A DNA stretch of 64,000 bases from Gamsiella multidivaricata (taxonomy: Eukaryota > Mortierellomycota > Mortierellomycetes > Mortierellales > Mortierellaceae): the NCBI RefSeq assembly GCF_025024155.1, contig NW_026251770.1, positions 62,001-126,000 on the forward strand, written 5' to 3'. The notes beneath the pieces are model-generated. The model was given only the letters and a program-made list of their open reading frames with translations. It was not told the origin of the DNA and did no database searches. The translations under genes were made by a program, and so were the position numbers. Numbering within the stretch: the stretch's first letter is position 1; each line of letters opens with the position of its first letter. This document shows, in pieces, positions 21,992-34,696 of the stretch.

Positions 21992-24710
21992 TTTTATATT
22001 TTCCTATCCAGAGTGTGGTTTTGTAGTCGGTTTATCTCCTGAGATGTCCTAAGCGAGAATAATGGTGGCTTTTTTTTTTCGTTAGGTCTTGCGTAGTCGT
22101 TGATAGCAATTGGAAGGAGGAATGGGGGAGGGGTAAAAAGGAGCAAGGAGCCAAGAAAAGAAAAAAAAAGGAAGAAAGAAAAAGCGAAAAAGTAGAGAGA
22201 GAGAGAGAGAGAGGCAATGCTTTGTATGCAAAGACACTTAATGGCCGATGGAGAGAGAGTGGCGGAACGAGCGTAGTAACACGAGGACTGGGCTTGCCCC
22301 AGCCTGAGACAGGAACAAGAAACATCAAAGCAGGGACAAAGCAGGCACAAAGCAGGAACAAGAAACATTATACAAGAACCAGAAACAAGGAGAAAAAAAA
22401 GCACCATAAAACAATACAAAAAAATAAAGTGGAATCAGGAACACAAAGACAACGGCAAAGGCCAAAACTAGAACCACAATCCCGGATATCATCACCACTC
22501 ATCCTACTTTTGTAAATAAAATAAAATAGCATTGTGTGCTGAATCGAGCAAAGACAACGAATTGACGCCCAGTCGTCAAAAAAAAAAAAAAGAGCTACGG
22601 GCAAACAAGGGCAGGGCAGGGCAGGATCCACCCCAATGGCCAAAAACAAAACCAAGATTAATACGAACTGTAAATCAGCATTTTATGAGCTCTCGGAATA
22701 GATAGTTTGCGGTGCACCGGTGACACAGCAACGCAGTAGGGTCCATGTTGTGTTATGTTTTGTTATGTTATGTCATGCTGTGTTGTGTTGTGCTGTGTCT
22801 ACCCGCCAAGTTAGTTAAGGGAGAGATTAACAGTAGAAATGGGAGTGAATGAAAAAAAGTGTGGGATGGAATGGCATGAGATCTGGCTGGTGATGGGGCA
22901 CTGCGAGCGAACAGGAGGACCACCAGTGCGGGAGAGAGGGGAGAGGGAGTGCCTGGAGCATCACACGTACACAATCAATAATTGCGTACGGAAAATTAAG
23001 ATGAAACGGGGGACTCGTTCGCCGCCTCTTATCACCACCGAGCAGCAAACACCACCCCCTGGCCAGCTGTCTGATTGGTCTAATGGGTGTGATCAAAAGG
23101 TTGATTCGATCGAGTGTTCATTCGTTGACATGTACCTGTGTTCGCTGGATCAGGGTACAGTGAGGGAAGTGTGGGGACGGACCAATGGCAGAAGGGGAGA
23201 CGGGGGAAGGATGTGGTTGAGAGAGCGAGAGAGGGTGAGTGAAAAAGAAGGAAGGGATAGGATGAGATGTCCAGGTGGACTGCTTGGAAGGGAAAGAGAG
23301 ATAGAGAGAGAGAGAGAAAGAGAGAGAGAGAAAAGAAAGAGAGAAAAAGAGAAGGAAAGAGAGAAAGAAGGAAAGAGCGGGCGAGAGAGAGAATGAGAAC
23401 TAGATCTGCTTTTCCATTCGTGTCGCATCGTATATCATACATCACATCATATACCATAGCACATGTATCAAATGAATGAATATTGGACCCATTAGACGGG
23501 GTTTCCCCCTTCTGCCCATCTTTGGTTCAAGGAGGAGGGTCCTCCCCCGCCTAATTTTGTCGACGAATCACACCGCGTACTTTCTTCCTTCCTTCTTTTA
23601 TTTCAACTGTGCATATTATTGAACCAAAAGGTGCGACCGCATCTAGTCTACAGCTCATCCGACAGCAGCAGGGCCTACTACATCCATTTCTATCTATCTA
23701 TCAATCGATCGAGTCAGTGTGTTCCCTATTCTGTAGTTAGCCGGCTCAATAGAGTTCCCCTGACCTGCATTTGCATCTCTCTTCTAGCCCAGACCCCTCC
23801 CTCTTTCAATCAATGGCTCATCGTATCCCGATCCTCCCCCCCCCCCCCAATGCGCAATGTCCAATGCTCAAGGATTTATAAAAAACAGAAAAAGATCTGC
23901 CTGTCCATTCTACCATACATAGGCTAACATGGAATGCACCCTTATTCATAGCGAAGAGCATTAACGTCGTTCCTAATGCAGCAGCACCAGGACCAGCACA
24001 GAGCTTATTGGTCTTTTCCTCTTTTTATTTTTAAAAAGCGTAGCAATCTGATGCGATGCACGCGCATTAGAGCTGCTCCCTCGCCCCGTCCATCCCCGGC
24101 CTTTGTGTAGGTGGACCAAATCAAGTGGGGATGCTGAAAAGACCAACAGCAAGAGCAACAGCAATAGCAACAATAAGAACAGCAATAATAAGAACAGCAG
24201 CAGCATTACAGCATTACAGCATTGCGCCTTTATCGGATGAACAAAGGTAGTTTACGCCTAATTAAAAAAACCCTTCCTCCCCTCCCCCCGCGGACCACGT
24301 TTTTTCTATCCGCCCAACTAAAGTGTAACCGTTTAAAAAAAATAAAACTGCGGCGCTTTATTGCTTCTCAACTGAAACAACAGAAAAAAGATAAGAGAAA
24401 AAAAAAAGATGAACCCCAAAAGTCCAAAACATCTCAACAATAAAATTTTGCCACCATCTTTATTTTCATTTTTTTTTTGGTGGAACCCATCATCAATAAA
24501 GACAAATTAGGGGCGGGCGTTCAGCAAATTATTATTGCATTTGGGGGCGATGTAGTTTCGCGTTTCCGTGGGTCTTTCTTCTTTTTTTCCTCTGCGGCCA
24601 AATTAAACGGCGTCTCACGAACCCTTCTCCCTCCTCTCCCCCTCACGGGAATTTAATATTCAAACGGCGATGAAAGTTGTGAGCTGTGGCAATAAAGAAA
24701 ACTATTATTG

Positions 24711-24741
<31 letters not shown>

Positions 24742-24999
24742 CATCGCCGTGGACGAGCATCCATCCGTTTTGGGACAGATACACAGGCGAACAAGGGCCA
24801 GTTGGACAGTCTGGACAGCAGCGCTGTCCTCCCAACAAGAGGCAATGAAGCATCACAAGCTGTAGCAGGCACCGTAGCACGCACGAATATTTGTAACATG
24901 AAGTGTGAAAATACAATGGTCGAGAACAAAGACAGTATCTACAATCCCTTACCGGGACCCCCTCTCCTGCCCCTACACACCCACATATCCACACACCCG
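21992..24999. other. 3-kb gene-poor region with purine tracts and microsatellites
   Basis: Upstream region of the mucin-like gene and 3' flank of the PI 4-kinase. Contains GA-rich tracts (22137-22215; 23226-23396), a TGTTGTG/TTATG-type stretch (about 22745-22800) and an ATT repeat (about 24706-24750). Open frames inside the GA tracts are low-complexity artefacts. No supported gene. Confidence 0.5.
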
Positions 25000-27215
25000 C
25001 TACCACCACTTAAAGTACGGCAAGTTCTTCGTCACAGGCTCAATCCTCTCCACCAGGATCACCCTCCGCTCCCGCAGCTCCCTCTCCCGCTGCCGCTGCT
25101 TCCTCAGCTTCCGATCCCTCCGTGCGGCCTGACCGATCCCCCCCACCAACAAATGTCCATCGAAACTCAGCCCCCGCTTCAGTCGATCCGCCCATCTCGG
25201 CCGCCCGCTCAGCCCGTGTTCGTCGTCACCGTCATCGGACTTCTTATTAACATCGTTGCTGTCGTTGCTGTCGCCTCCAGGACTCGATATCGCGCCATAC
25301 CCACGTGCGAAGACTCCACGTCCACGTCCACGCTCCTGTTCCTGCTCCCGCTCCCGCCCCTCCTCCTCTGCCCTTGCTGTTTCTGCTCCTGCTGTGCGGT
25401 GGGCCACACGATCATCCTCCGGTGACTTGAACGGGTCCCTGCCCTTGGACGACGTATTCAACAACCCGCTCTCCAAATCTCCAGAATCAGCCCTACTCCT
25501 ATCCACCGACGGCGACAAGGCCGTGCTCTCGAAGCGGATCGTACCCGTCCGATGATCCTGCTCAGTCCTACTCCGTTGATGACTCTTCTTATTCCCTAAC
25601 CTCGGTGATCCCGCTCCTGACCGCGGATCTTCTCCTCCTCCTCCTTCCTCCTCCCCTTCCTCCCTCTCCTGCGTACGAACACCACTCTGTACAGCATCAC
25701 TACTACTGCGTTGTCGCCGCCGTGACCGGGACCGCCCTTCCTCACTTTGCTGACTCGCCCGTCGACGATGACTCCGAGCCGCTTCCGGATTCGTCAGCGT
25801 CATGTCGATCGAGACCATATCCCCGACCGATACGGGAGCCAACGTCTGAGACCCTGACCCTACAGCCTGACGGAACCCAGAGTTACCGACCTCCAACTCC
25901 TCGTCGAAATCATCGTATTCCTCATCATACGAGAACGCGTCCTCGTCATCATCATCATCATCGTCGTCGTCGTACTCCCCATCGCTGACCACCTGCCGGA
26001 AGCTGTCATGCCTCGGCTGCGACATCGCGTCCTCCTCCATATCAATCACCAGGTGTTGCAACGACCCCTGTTTGGCCTGCAAATGGTCGTACTTCAGGAA
26101 CGGCGTCCCCTCCCCGATCGCCGTCGAGGACGTCGAGAGCGTCTTGGCCGTCGACAATCGATCGCCAACACTCATGATGCTGCCGTAATGTGTGTAGCTG
26201 GCCTTGGACGCGTCCATCGTCATCGCCTTGGGTTGTGCATTCGTATACGTCACTCCACCAGGTCCCTCCGTGCTAAGCTGTCCTGACAACCGATTCAGCA
26301 TCGAGGGCGACACCCCTGGCTCCAACGTCACTTCCTCATCCCATACGACCAGCGCGACACGTCTACATAGATCCATGGGTCCATGCTCCAGATTCTTCAG
26401 CGTCTCGACAATATTCCAGCCCTGTCCCTTCATGACCGCCATCTGCTTGTCAAACATCCCCTGGTCAAAATCACTGTCGATGCTGAATAGCCTCCTCAGG
26501 TCCGCGATCGTCTCACGCCACCAAACAGGCGAGGACAGCAGAGGCAAGAAGTGATCGCGCGTGGCCTTAGTAAAGGGCTGGGAAATGAGATGACGGGGCA
26601 AGAAGAGCCAGCCATAGGGATACGACCGCCACGAATCTGGGTGTTTGAACGGAAAAGCAAGACCGTTGTCGATGGCCGCCACATGGACGTGGTTGGACCC
26701 ATAATACGACTCTATCGACGCAGCAGGGTCCAATGGTTTGGATGGCCCTGCAGCGCTGTCTCCCTCGGGCGATCCTGATCTAGAACTGCTCCCCCCTGTG
26801 TCCTCGTCCTGCACTAGGTCGACTCCGGAGGTCGGCGCCTGGGATAGGTTCGACCGTGGTGGTGTCCCGGGAGGGGTGGCCAGCATGCCATTACGACCTC
26901 CGCTCTCGCGCAGAGATGAGCTCAGGGACCGGAGCGATCCACGATCGGAGCTCAAGCCCAACAAGTCGCCTATCCTCGAGTTCCGTCTGGTATCTGCCTG
27001 TTGCTGCATATTGCCCTTTTGAACCGCACTCAGGGGACTCGCCACAATAGAGATGCCCTCCTTTTCGCAGTACCGGATCATCCAATTGTCTAATCCACGA
27101 TCTATACAGTCAACCAAAATGGGCCGGATAGAACTCGTTAATAGTTGGTTGAAAACGCTGCACTCACTCTCCTTGTCTCTCTTCGTCTCTTGTACTCGGC
27201 GGACGGGCGCCGCTT

Positions 27216-27248
<33 letters not shown>

Positions 27249-28215
27249 CCCTTCTGATGAGTCCTTTACATACCTGTGTTGCGGATAAGATAATCCAGAA
27301 TGATCATCTTTTCAAACTGCTCCCGGAATTGCTGCTGTAATGGTGGCGTCCAGTTAAACCCCGGTTTGTCGAGCCCATAGCCCTGTCCACCAACCAATCC
27401 ACCGTACGCTGACCCTGTAATGCTTCCATAAGTACTCGCCCCATCCGTGTCCTGCAAGTTCTGTGCGCTGTCAGGCGATGACCGCCTCCATGCGGACGAG
27501 TATTTCCCCTTGGCACCACTGGCATCCCCCACAGAGGCGACGGCGGCGGCCGATTCCACGGGCCAAGGATGGTCCCTCATAAACAGATTCGCATCCTTGA
27601 AGCCATTCAGGAACAACTGGAAACTTCCGACCTTATCCGGCAATGGCTTCGCGCCCTTCTGGAGCTTGGCCGCCCGTCTGTCCAGGTAATCGTAGTGGAA
27701 AGCAGAGGACGACAGCCAGACGACCTCTGTACTCGGCACGATGTTGAGTTTCAGTCGACGGTCCACAAGTGATGTTGCTGCCTCAGAGATATATCCAAGA
27801 TTCGGGATCAAGCTGCCAAAAAAAAAAAAAAAAAAAAAAAAAAAGCTCTCGTTAGAGATCTAGCAAGACAAGGAGAGAGACCCTCCTCCGTTCTCCTCCT
27901 CCTCTGTGACACTTTACCAGCTACGTCCGAAACAGCATGGGAACAAGTTCCGGTGGATCCATTTAGCCCATTTAGGATTCAGCTGTCCATAGGGCTCCTC
28001 GTTCTTGGGTTTGAACACCCCGACAATCTTGCCATCCGTGTTCCTGCAAAAGTACGACCCAGACGATCCCTGCGCAATCCGGAGTGGTTGGATCCCGGAA
28101 TGGATCGCCTCCTTTACAGAATTCACGATCGACACAAAACGTTCGCTCGTCATGGCTTCCGCATGGTCCGGCGTAAGTGCTGGAGCAGACTTCACCGGCT
28201 GAAAAAATAATTAGC

Positions 28216-28248
<33 letters not shown>

Positions 28249-29712
28249 CCCAGAATCGCATAGTGAAAAAAAAAAAAAAAAAAAAAAACGTCCCGCAAGG
28301 AAAGAAGAAAGAAAGAAAGAAAACAACGCGTTAATATTTTTCCTGTGCGGTTTCATTGTCCATTGTTATGGAAAATATAACAAAACAAAAAAAAAAACCA
28401 CAGCCCAATGCGTCCGATGGGGGCTGAAGAAGCATGGGTCCTCCCCTCCATTGTGATCCGTGTAGAAAAAAGTAAAAAAATTGTTGTTGTTGTTGATCCG
28501 CGGTATTGGACGGGAGCACATATCAACAGAGATCCAACTCCCCCTATTCAGGCACTCTTTTTCCCATGGTTATCTTGTAATCCTTGGAAAAAAAAAAAAA
28601 AAAAAAAAAACCAGCAGCTCTTTTACCTGTCTACCGTCCACGGATTCCAGCACGGGCGTAAACACCGAGGACTGAATCACTCGCTGATCGTACTCTCGCC
28701 CCAGTCCCGAGCTCGGTACACGCCGTTGCCGTCGGCCCGACGGCCTGTTCCATCTGGAGGAATGTGTGTTGGCCTTGCCTCCCAACCCGATCCCCAGACC
28801 CAGACCGTCGCCCGCCCCAAGCAGCGTTCTCCTCTCTATACCCGCTCCTGTGACATGGCCCGCTGGATTACTGCCGGGGCTACCAGGTAACGTAAGCGGA
28901 TGGATCCCGCCGTCCTGTGGATAGAGACCGCCGTTCGCAATCGCATCCACGGCCGCACCACTCCTGGCCTGCTCCCGTAAGAGCTCCTCTGGTAAATTAT
29001 GTGGGTCCGGTCGGATCTCCCGCAGGACCTCTCGTTTCTGCGACTCTTCGATCCCCCGTGGACCCGAGTGGGTCGTGTGCGGATGCTGCTTAGGACGAAG
29101 ATGGGCCAGACCTGGGCCTCCTCCCCCTGGTGCTCTACTATTGTCGTCTGGGTTCGATCCTGTCAATCGGGCATAGGCTGAGCCAGAGCTGTAGCTGCTG
29201 TGGCCGTTGCTGTTGGAGGAGGAGGACATTGAGGGTTTGTCTTTGGTGCCGAGGAGACTCTTGTGCTTGGTGCCAAAGCCAGTGAACTGAAACGTGGACG
29301 AATTCGAGTGTTCTGTTCCCGCCACTGGCGCAGACACGGTCATGTAGGGCGTGGGTCGCACCTGTGAGGTTTGGATGGTGGTGACAGTCGACTGCTGGAT
29401 TGTTGGCGCAGTCGCGGTCGCGGTCGCAGTCGTGGTAGACAGAGTGGGCTGCTGCTGCTGGTGCTGCTGGTGCTGGTGCTTAGAGACAGCCACAGCAGAA
29501 GACTGCCGGGTATCATTGTTGCTGCTTTGCCTGTCCAGTGTGACGGTGCCCTGGCGCTGAGGTGTTCCTTCGTGTTCAGCTTGCGCATGGTTTGTGTTGT
29601 GTGTCTGAGCAGGAGTCCTGGTGTCGTCGGCTCCTTCCTGTGACTCCTGTTCCTCATATGGAGTATCCTGTTCGTCCTGGCCTAGGGGCAGATAGCCATT
29701 CTTGTTGGGCAT
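25000..29712 (-). CDS. Type II phosphatidylinositol 4-kinase (Lsb6/PI4K2-like)
   Basis: Four exons, 29712-28627, 28198-27918, 27812-27274 and 27101-25000, give 1335 residues, about twice the usual size. It phosphorylates PtdIns at the 4-position on Golgi/endosomal/vacuolar membranes. Key blocks: nucleotide-binding IAQGSSGSYF (about 403-412), the lysine segment VFKPKNEEPYG (423-433), CCFGRSCL (450-457, where the family has its Cys-rich palmitoylation site), the catalytic loop DRGLDNW (636-642) and the metal-binding IDNGLAFPFKH (about 779-789). A disordered insert of about 110 residues separates the last two. The N-terminal 360 residues are disordered (Q/T/S-rich). The C-terminal 400 hold acidic runs and RS/RE-rich stretches, ending in PYFKWW. 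Catalytic residues look intact. Introns hold long homopolymer runs. Confidence 0.92.
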
Positions 29713-31074
29713 CGAGTCGAACCTGCCTTGCTAGCTGATCAGCGTTTCCTTCCTGGGAGTCGGTGGAGGACAAAGTTACGGACAGGGTTCTTGTTTGTTT
29801 GGGGACAAGGAAAGAAAAGACTTTGTCTGGGCAAAGTCAAGAGAAGTACAAGGAACACAAAGAAGCACGGCAGGGAAGTGTATAAGACGAAGAAGGAGGA
29901 GCGAGTGAACAAGAAGAGGAATGAATGAATGAATGAATGAACAAAAGGAGCGGATGGGGAAAAGAAACGAATCGAGAAGAAAGGGGGAGGAGGGGGGAAG
30001 AAAGAGAGATAAAGAGTGGACACGCACACAAAAGGAAGGCGGCCTCGTTCGCTTTGGAACGCCCTTCTGTCCGGTGTGCGGCAGAATGATGGGCTGGTTA
30101 CCATGCTCAGCGTGATCCCACTCGCGGGATGTGATTCGGCCACGCTCCCTTCCTCTCCTTCATCTTCACCATCTTTTTCCTTTTCTTTCCTTCTTTCTTT
30201 CTTTCTTTACTTTCTTCAAGGCAGTCAACTCTATCGCAAACTGCGCTCGCTCGCCGCGGTCCATTCCCGCATGACCTCGTCCGGCAGCATGCTCACTTTT
30301 ATTATACTATTATTTTCTATCACACTGAAGAAAAACTTGTTGGGGGTAATCCAAAAGTAGGGGCAAGTGGCACCGGCAGGAGGAGCGTCAGCAGGAGGAG
30401 CATCAGGAGGCAGGAGCATGCATTTTCCATGTATCGTAAAGTAGAGAGGGGAGAAATTTATGCCAAGCAACACACATGGATGGAGCAAGAAAAAGAAACT
30501 ACGCCTCCATGGACGAAAATTGCGCCCTCGCCCACCACTATGCATGTCCTATGTAGGGATGTGCAGTATGTCCAGAACAAGGAAGCATGTCTTTGACCAA
30601 GGCATAGCAATTGAAGACTCCTTTTGGTTTCATAATCGACGACCGGTTGTTTGCTCGTGTCCTCTCTCTCTCTTGCACCAACAAGGAAAAGACCAAAGAC
30701 CTAGCGTTGTTTCTCTCCACAATGAAACAATAAGAAGACCCTCGCGTATATCCCACCAGTCCACAGGGGTGCACGTACGTAGTGCCACTTTGAGCTGTGC
30801 AGTCAAGTCCAAAGGACAGGGGTCGATTGGATCGATTCCAGGGTCCTGATCACGTCACGTGCGAGCCTCCAGGAGGGGAAAGGAGGGGGGGGGGGTGGAA
30901 CTTGACCTCATGCAAAAAAAAAGGGGACTCCATCCTTGAGTTTGTCTCATCATCTTTTCATCCATCTCCCACTCTCTTTTTCCTCCCTTCCCACTCTTCT
31001 TCACCTCCACCCTACTCCACTCGCAAAACACAAACACAGACCCAAAAGGAAACAAGACAAGCAAAATAGCAAAA
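29713..31074. other. Divergent promoter region between the PI 4-kinase and light-chain genes
   Basis: A GA-rich tract at about 29800-30015 (CT-rich on the kinase's coding strand) lies upstream of the kinase start. A CTTT repeat at about 30180-30215 and a CT-rich stretch at about 30955-31015 lie upstream of the light-chain start. No further gene supported. Confidence 0.5.
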
Positions 31075-32367
31075 ATGGTTCGTGTGGAAATATCTCGATG
31101 GATCTTGCTTTATCGTCTCACTGTGAAAATGCGAAGGCTCAGGCACACCAACGAAACGAAACTGACGCTTCTCATCCTACTTCTCTCTCTCTCTCCACCT
31201 CTCTTAGGCTGCCGTCAACAACGATCAGATCAAGGGTACGACCCCCCTCAAACACCTTCTCAGCTGCTTTTCTTCTTTCTCTCTCTTTCTTTCTTTCTTT
31301 CTTTTTCTCTTTCTCTTTCTCTTTCTTTCAAGCAAATGGACGCTATAGTGTTTGGACAAAAAAGAACACTTCAGGAGGAAAAAATGGACGATGGTTCATC
31401 ACCGAAACGAATCACACAGCAGGATGATGAGACCACCCTTTCGGGATGCAAGTAATCCCTTTCGGATGAGGGACCGAATCCATAACGCGTACGCGTACCT
31501 GAACATTCAACTCGACTCTCACTCCTCGCACGCATACGCATACGCAATACGAAGGAGATCCTTTTCGTTGCTATTACTGGATGTTTGCACTAATCTCCTC
31601 TTTTTTTTTCATCTTCAGGACTGAAGGACGCGTTCAACTTGTTTGACCGCAAGGGTACGGGCAATGTCCCTACAAGTTCTCTCGGCGACCTGTTGCGCTC
31701 CGTTGGTCAGAACCCCACCCAAGCCGAGATCCAGGAACTCGTCGCTCAAGCCGATCCTTCGGGTAATGTTTTTTATTTTTTTCAACTTGATTTCGTGACC
31801 CCAATTGTCCCATCTCTCTCTCTCTCTCTCTTCTTTTTTGCAAAGGATAGGCAGGGTGTGGTAGTTTTTTTTTTTTTTTGGTTACTCAACTGAGAAATGG
31901 AATTTACTTTGTTTAGGTGTTACGACCATGACGTTCGATACGTTCACAAAGATCGCTTTGCGCCCGGACGGATTCAAGCCTGCGGGCACTCCCGAGGAAC
32001 TCATCGATGGATTCAAGGCCTTTGATCCCGAAAACACCGGATCCATCTCTGTCACAGAACTCCGTCATGGTAAGTTTTTTTTTTTTTCCCTCTCTCTCTT
32101 TCTCCCTCTCTCTTTCTCTCTTTCTCTCTTTCTTTATGTCCATGTCCATGTCTCCATGTTCGATCTTTATGAAGAAATGAAAAGGAACCGGATATTTTTC
32201 TCATTTTTTTCTTTTCCTTTTTCTTTTTTCCTTTTTCCTTGTTAGTGCTGGCGACTATGGGAGAGGCATTGACCCCGGAAGAGATCGACGCATTCCTGCA
32301 GAGCGCCGCCATTGACAAGGACGGAAACGTCAATTACGAGACCTTTGTCCGAGATCTCTTGGCATAG
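31075..32367 (+). CDS. Myosin essential light chain / Cdc4-like EF-hand protein
   Basis: Five exons: 31075-31077 (ATG only), 31208-31235, 31619-31762, 31917-32069 and 32246-32367, giving 149 residues. The product has four EF-hand-like units, starting DQIKGLKDAFNLFDRKGTGNV and ending DKDGNVNYETFVRDLLA. Loop 1 (DRKGTG) lacks the standard acidic ligands, loop 2 is lost, and loops 3 (DPENTGSIS) and 4 are partial. That degeneration is typical of essential light chains (S. pombe Cdc4, yeast Mlc1), not calmodulin, so a role with type II/V myosin in cytokinesis and polarised growth is likely. The exon chain is in frame. The first exon is the weak point: the donor directly after ATG is GTTCGT; a donor six bases later (MVR start) also keeps the frame. 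Confidence 0.8.
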
Positions 32368-32736
32368 ATATAGATCCTTTCTCTAACCCTCGAATTTCCT
32401 TCTACGCAAAAAAATAAAATAAAATAAATAACAATAAATAGAAACCATTTACTACGAAACAAACAAACAAGCAAAAGTATCATCATATATTCATGAACAA
32501 TGAACCGCCCTTCTTTTTTTTTTCTTTTTGTATTTTTTTATTTGTTCTTTTTCGGATACAATGTTGTTGTTTTTTGTAATTTTTTTTTTTTAATTCGGAA
32601 GGGGCGAAAGTAGAGTAAACGGACGAGAGAGAGCGGAATAAGGCAAATGTATATGTACAGTGTGCGTATGGGCGTGTGTGCATGTGTGTGTGTGTGTGGG
32701 ATTGATGAACGAGTAAAACGCAAAACAAAAAGCGAG

Positions 32737-32768
<32 letters not shown>

Positions 32769-32863
32769 GAATAACAAGGCACATATAAAAGAAAGTGGAA
32801 AAGATGCACGAAACAGAAACAGAACAGGAACCAGCAAAAAAGCGAAAATCAAATCAAATCAAA
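32368..32863. other. Convergent 3' flank with poly(A) signals
   Basis: Contains AATAAA-type signals just after the light-chain stop (about 32409-32440), a TG repeat (32676-32698) and an A28 run (about 32741-32768). No gene. Confidence 0.6.
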
Positions 32864-34696
32864 TCAAATGATGTGTTCATGGTAATATGGTGGGTACTGC
32901 TGTGCATGCTGTGGTGCCTGATGGTGATGATATGACGCATTATAGCGAGGGTCATGCGGGTAGTAGTGTGGCTCCACACCGTGCTTCTGCCCCATCTCCA
33001 TACCCATACCCATCGTCATGGATGGGGCGTGAGGAGGTACTGCTTGAGGATGCTGTGCATGCTGGGGGTGATGCTGCTGCTGATGATGATGATGCGGTGG
33101 CTGTGGCTGTGGCTGCTGCTGATGGTGATGATGATGATGCCGGAACTGTGGTGGCGCCGACATCCTGCCATCCTCCTCCATCTCTGCAACACTCTCATCA
33201 TCAGGGGCCAAGGAAGGGGGGGTGGAAGACAAGGACGAGGCCGTCGAGGTCGTCGATGTGACCGAGTGCCTCGTTGCCATGTTGGAAACTCTGTTGCTGC
33301 CATGGTAGGCCTGGGGTGGGCTCATCATCGAGCCGGACTCGGGCCCGCTGATGGCCATTGCACGCTCGCTCATCGGAGGTGGAGATCCCGAGAGGGACTT
33401 TGTCGACGTTGGTGGTGAGGCTGAGGCCGTGGAAGTGCCGGTCGCCAGCTGGCCACGCTGCTTGATGAACATGCTGACGATCGCGTCCTTGTCGCCATCA
33501 CGGGATTCGTCCATGCCCAGAAGGATCGATGCAGCCTCCATCAGCTGCACCTGCTGGTGCTTGGACAGCAAGAATTTGGTCGCGGGCTATGCATGATTCA
33601 TTGCAAAAGAAAAGAGTAAGCGGTGGTTAGCGGAAATGGGGCTAGGAGAGATTCCAGCTAGAGCTGTTTGCTTTGTTTGTTTGTTTGCTCGCTTGATTCG
33701 GATGTTTTGCATTACCTTCCAATAGATAGAATGCTCCCAGCGATGCTTCAACAACGATGTTGCATGCTTGTACATCTTGCCACAGTCGGGGCATTTGCTC
33801 AAAAACGCATTGTCCTCATCCACTATGGATGCTGACTGTGCACTGGCGCGACGAGGAGCCAGCGTTGCATCCTGGACGACTTCGCCATCGTTCTCCTCTT
33901 CCTCCTCTGCCATGGGGGGACGCTGCATAGGATGGTGCTGCGATGTTGGAGCGGGGAAGCGGACAGGATCGACTCTTTCTGGGTAGGGCATCTCCTGAGG
34001 ATACCGTGGAGCTACAACAGGAACAGAGGGAGACGCGTGCCTTGGAGGAGGAGGGGACAGGATCGCGTGCTGAGGAGCAAACTGGGGTTGCGAGCGCGAG
34101 TGCGTACGCGAATGTGAACGCGAGGGCGGGCGCGACAACGAGGCCGGTTGGCTGGGATGATATGGATGAGGGTGGTGTGGAGGACGTTGGTGGAGATGCT
34201 GGTCTGAGGGTGGACCGAAGGTTGAGGGGTGTTGAGGAGGCGGGACAGACCATGTGGAGGGATCGTTGGTGTGGTGTGATGACTGTGGATAGGGAGACAT
34301 GGACATGGGCATGGGCATGGGCATGGACTGGGAGTGAGAGCGGGCATGGTGCCTTGACTCTACAGGGATTGGCTCAGGCGGTGGTGCAATGATGGAGGGA
34401 GGAGGAGGAGGAATATGGAAGGAGCCGTGTCCCTGGAAGGCTGGCGCCGGGGGAGGGGCCATCTCGTGATGTGGCCCGGGGAAGGAGCCATGTGGAGGAG
34501 GGGGTCCATAGACAGCCGAGTTTGACCTGGAGTGTGATCGCCTGTGGGAAGGGCCCCTTGGCTGGGGCGGCATTGGGGAGCCGTATGGGAGTTGCTGCAT
34601 ATGATGGGGGTGGTCCATCTCCAGGAGGATGGCCGGTGGAGGCGGTGGGTAGGGATTCTGCTGCGGGTGGTGCGGGTATGGCTGGTGGTGATGCAT
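32864..34696 (-). CDS. Single C2H2 zinc-finger protein with disordered His/Pro-rich arms
   Basis: Two exons, 34696-33716 and 33586-32864, give 567 residues. Residues 1-295 are Pro/His/Ser-rich with RS-like SRSHSRTHSRS segments. One canonical C2H2 finger is present: C302-x2-C305-x12-H318-x3-H322 (core CPDCGKMYKHATSLLKHRW). Directly after it, across the intron, comes a conserved-looking block WKPATKFLLSKHQQVQLMEA that predicts a helix. The C-terminus is His/Gln/Pro-rich, with histidine runs. A single finger with an adjoining helical block suggests a nuclear regulator, but whether it binds DNA, RNA or protein cannot be read. The frame stays open upstream of the chosen ATG to a possible acceptor at about 34737, so a further 5' exon is possible. 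Confidence 0.72.

Noticed and set aside
22839..23396. 185-codon plus-strand frame in GA-rich DNA
   Set aside because: The second half is a translated GA tract (RERERE-type) and the first half shows no domain.
29705..29725. GTCGAACC motif that could be a tRNA T-arm
   Set aside because: No matching D-arm, anticodon arm or acceptor stem; it overlaps the PI 4-kinase start. No tRNA was found in the window.
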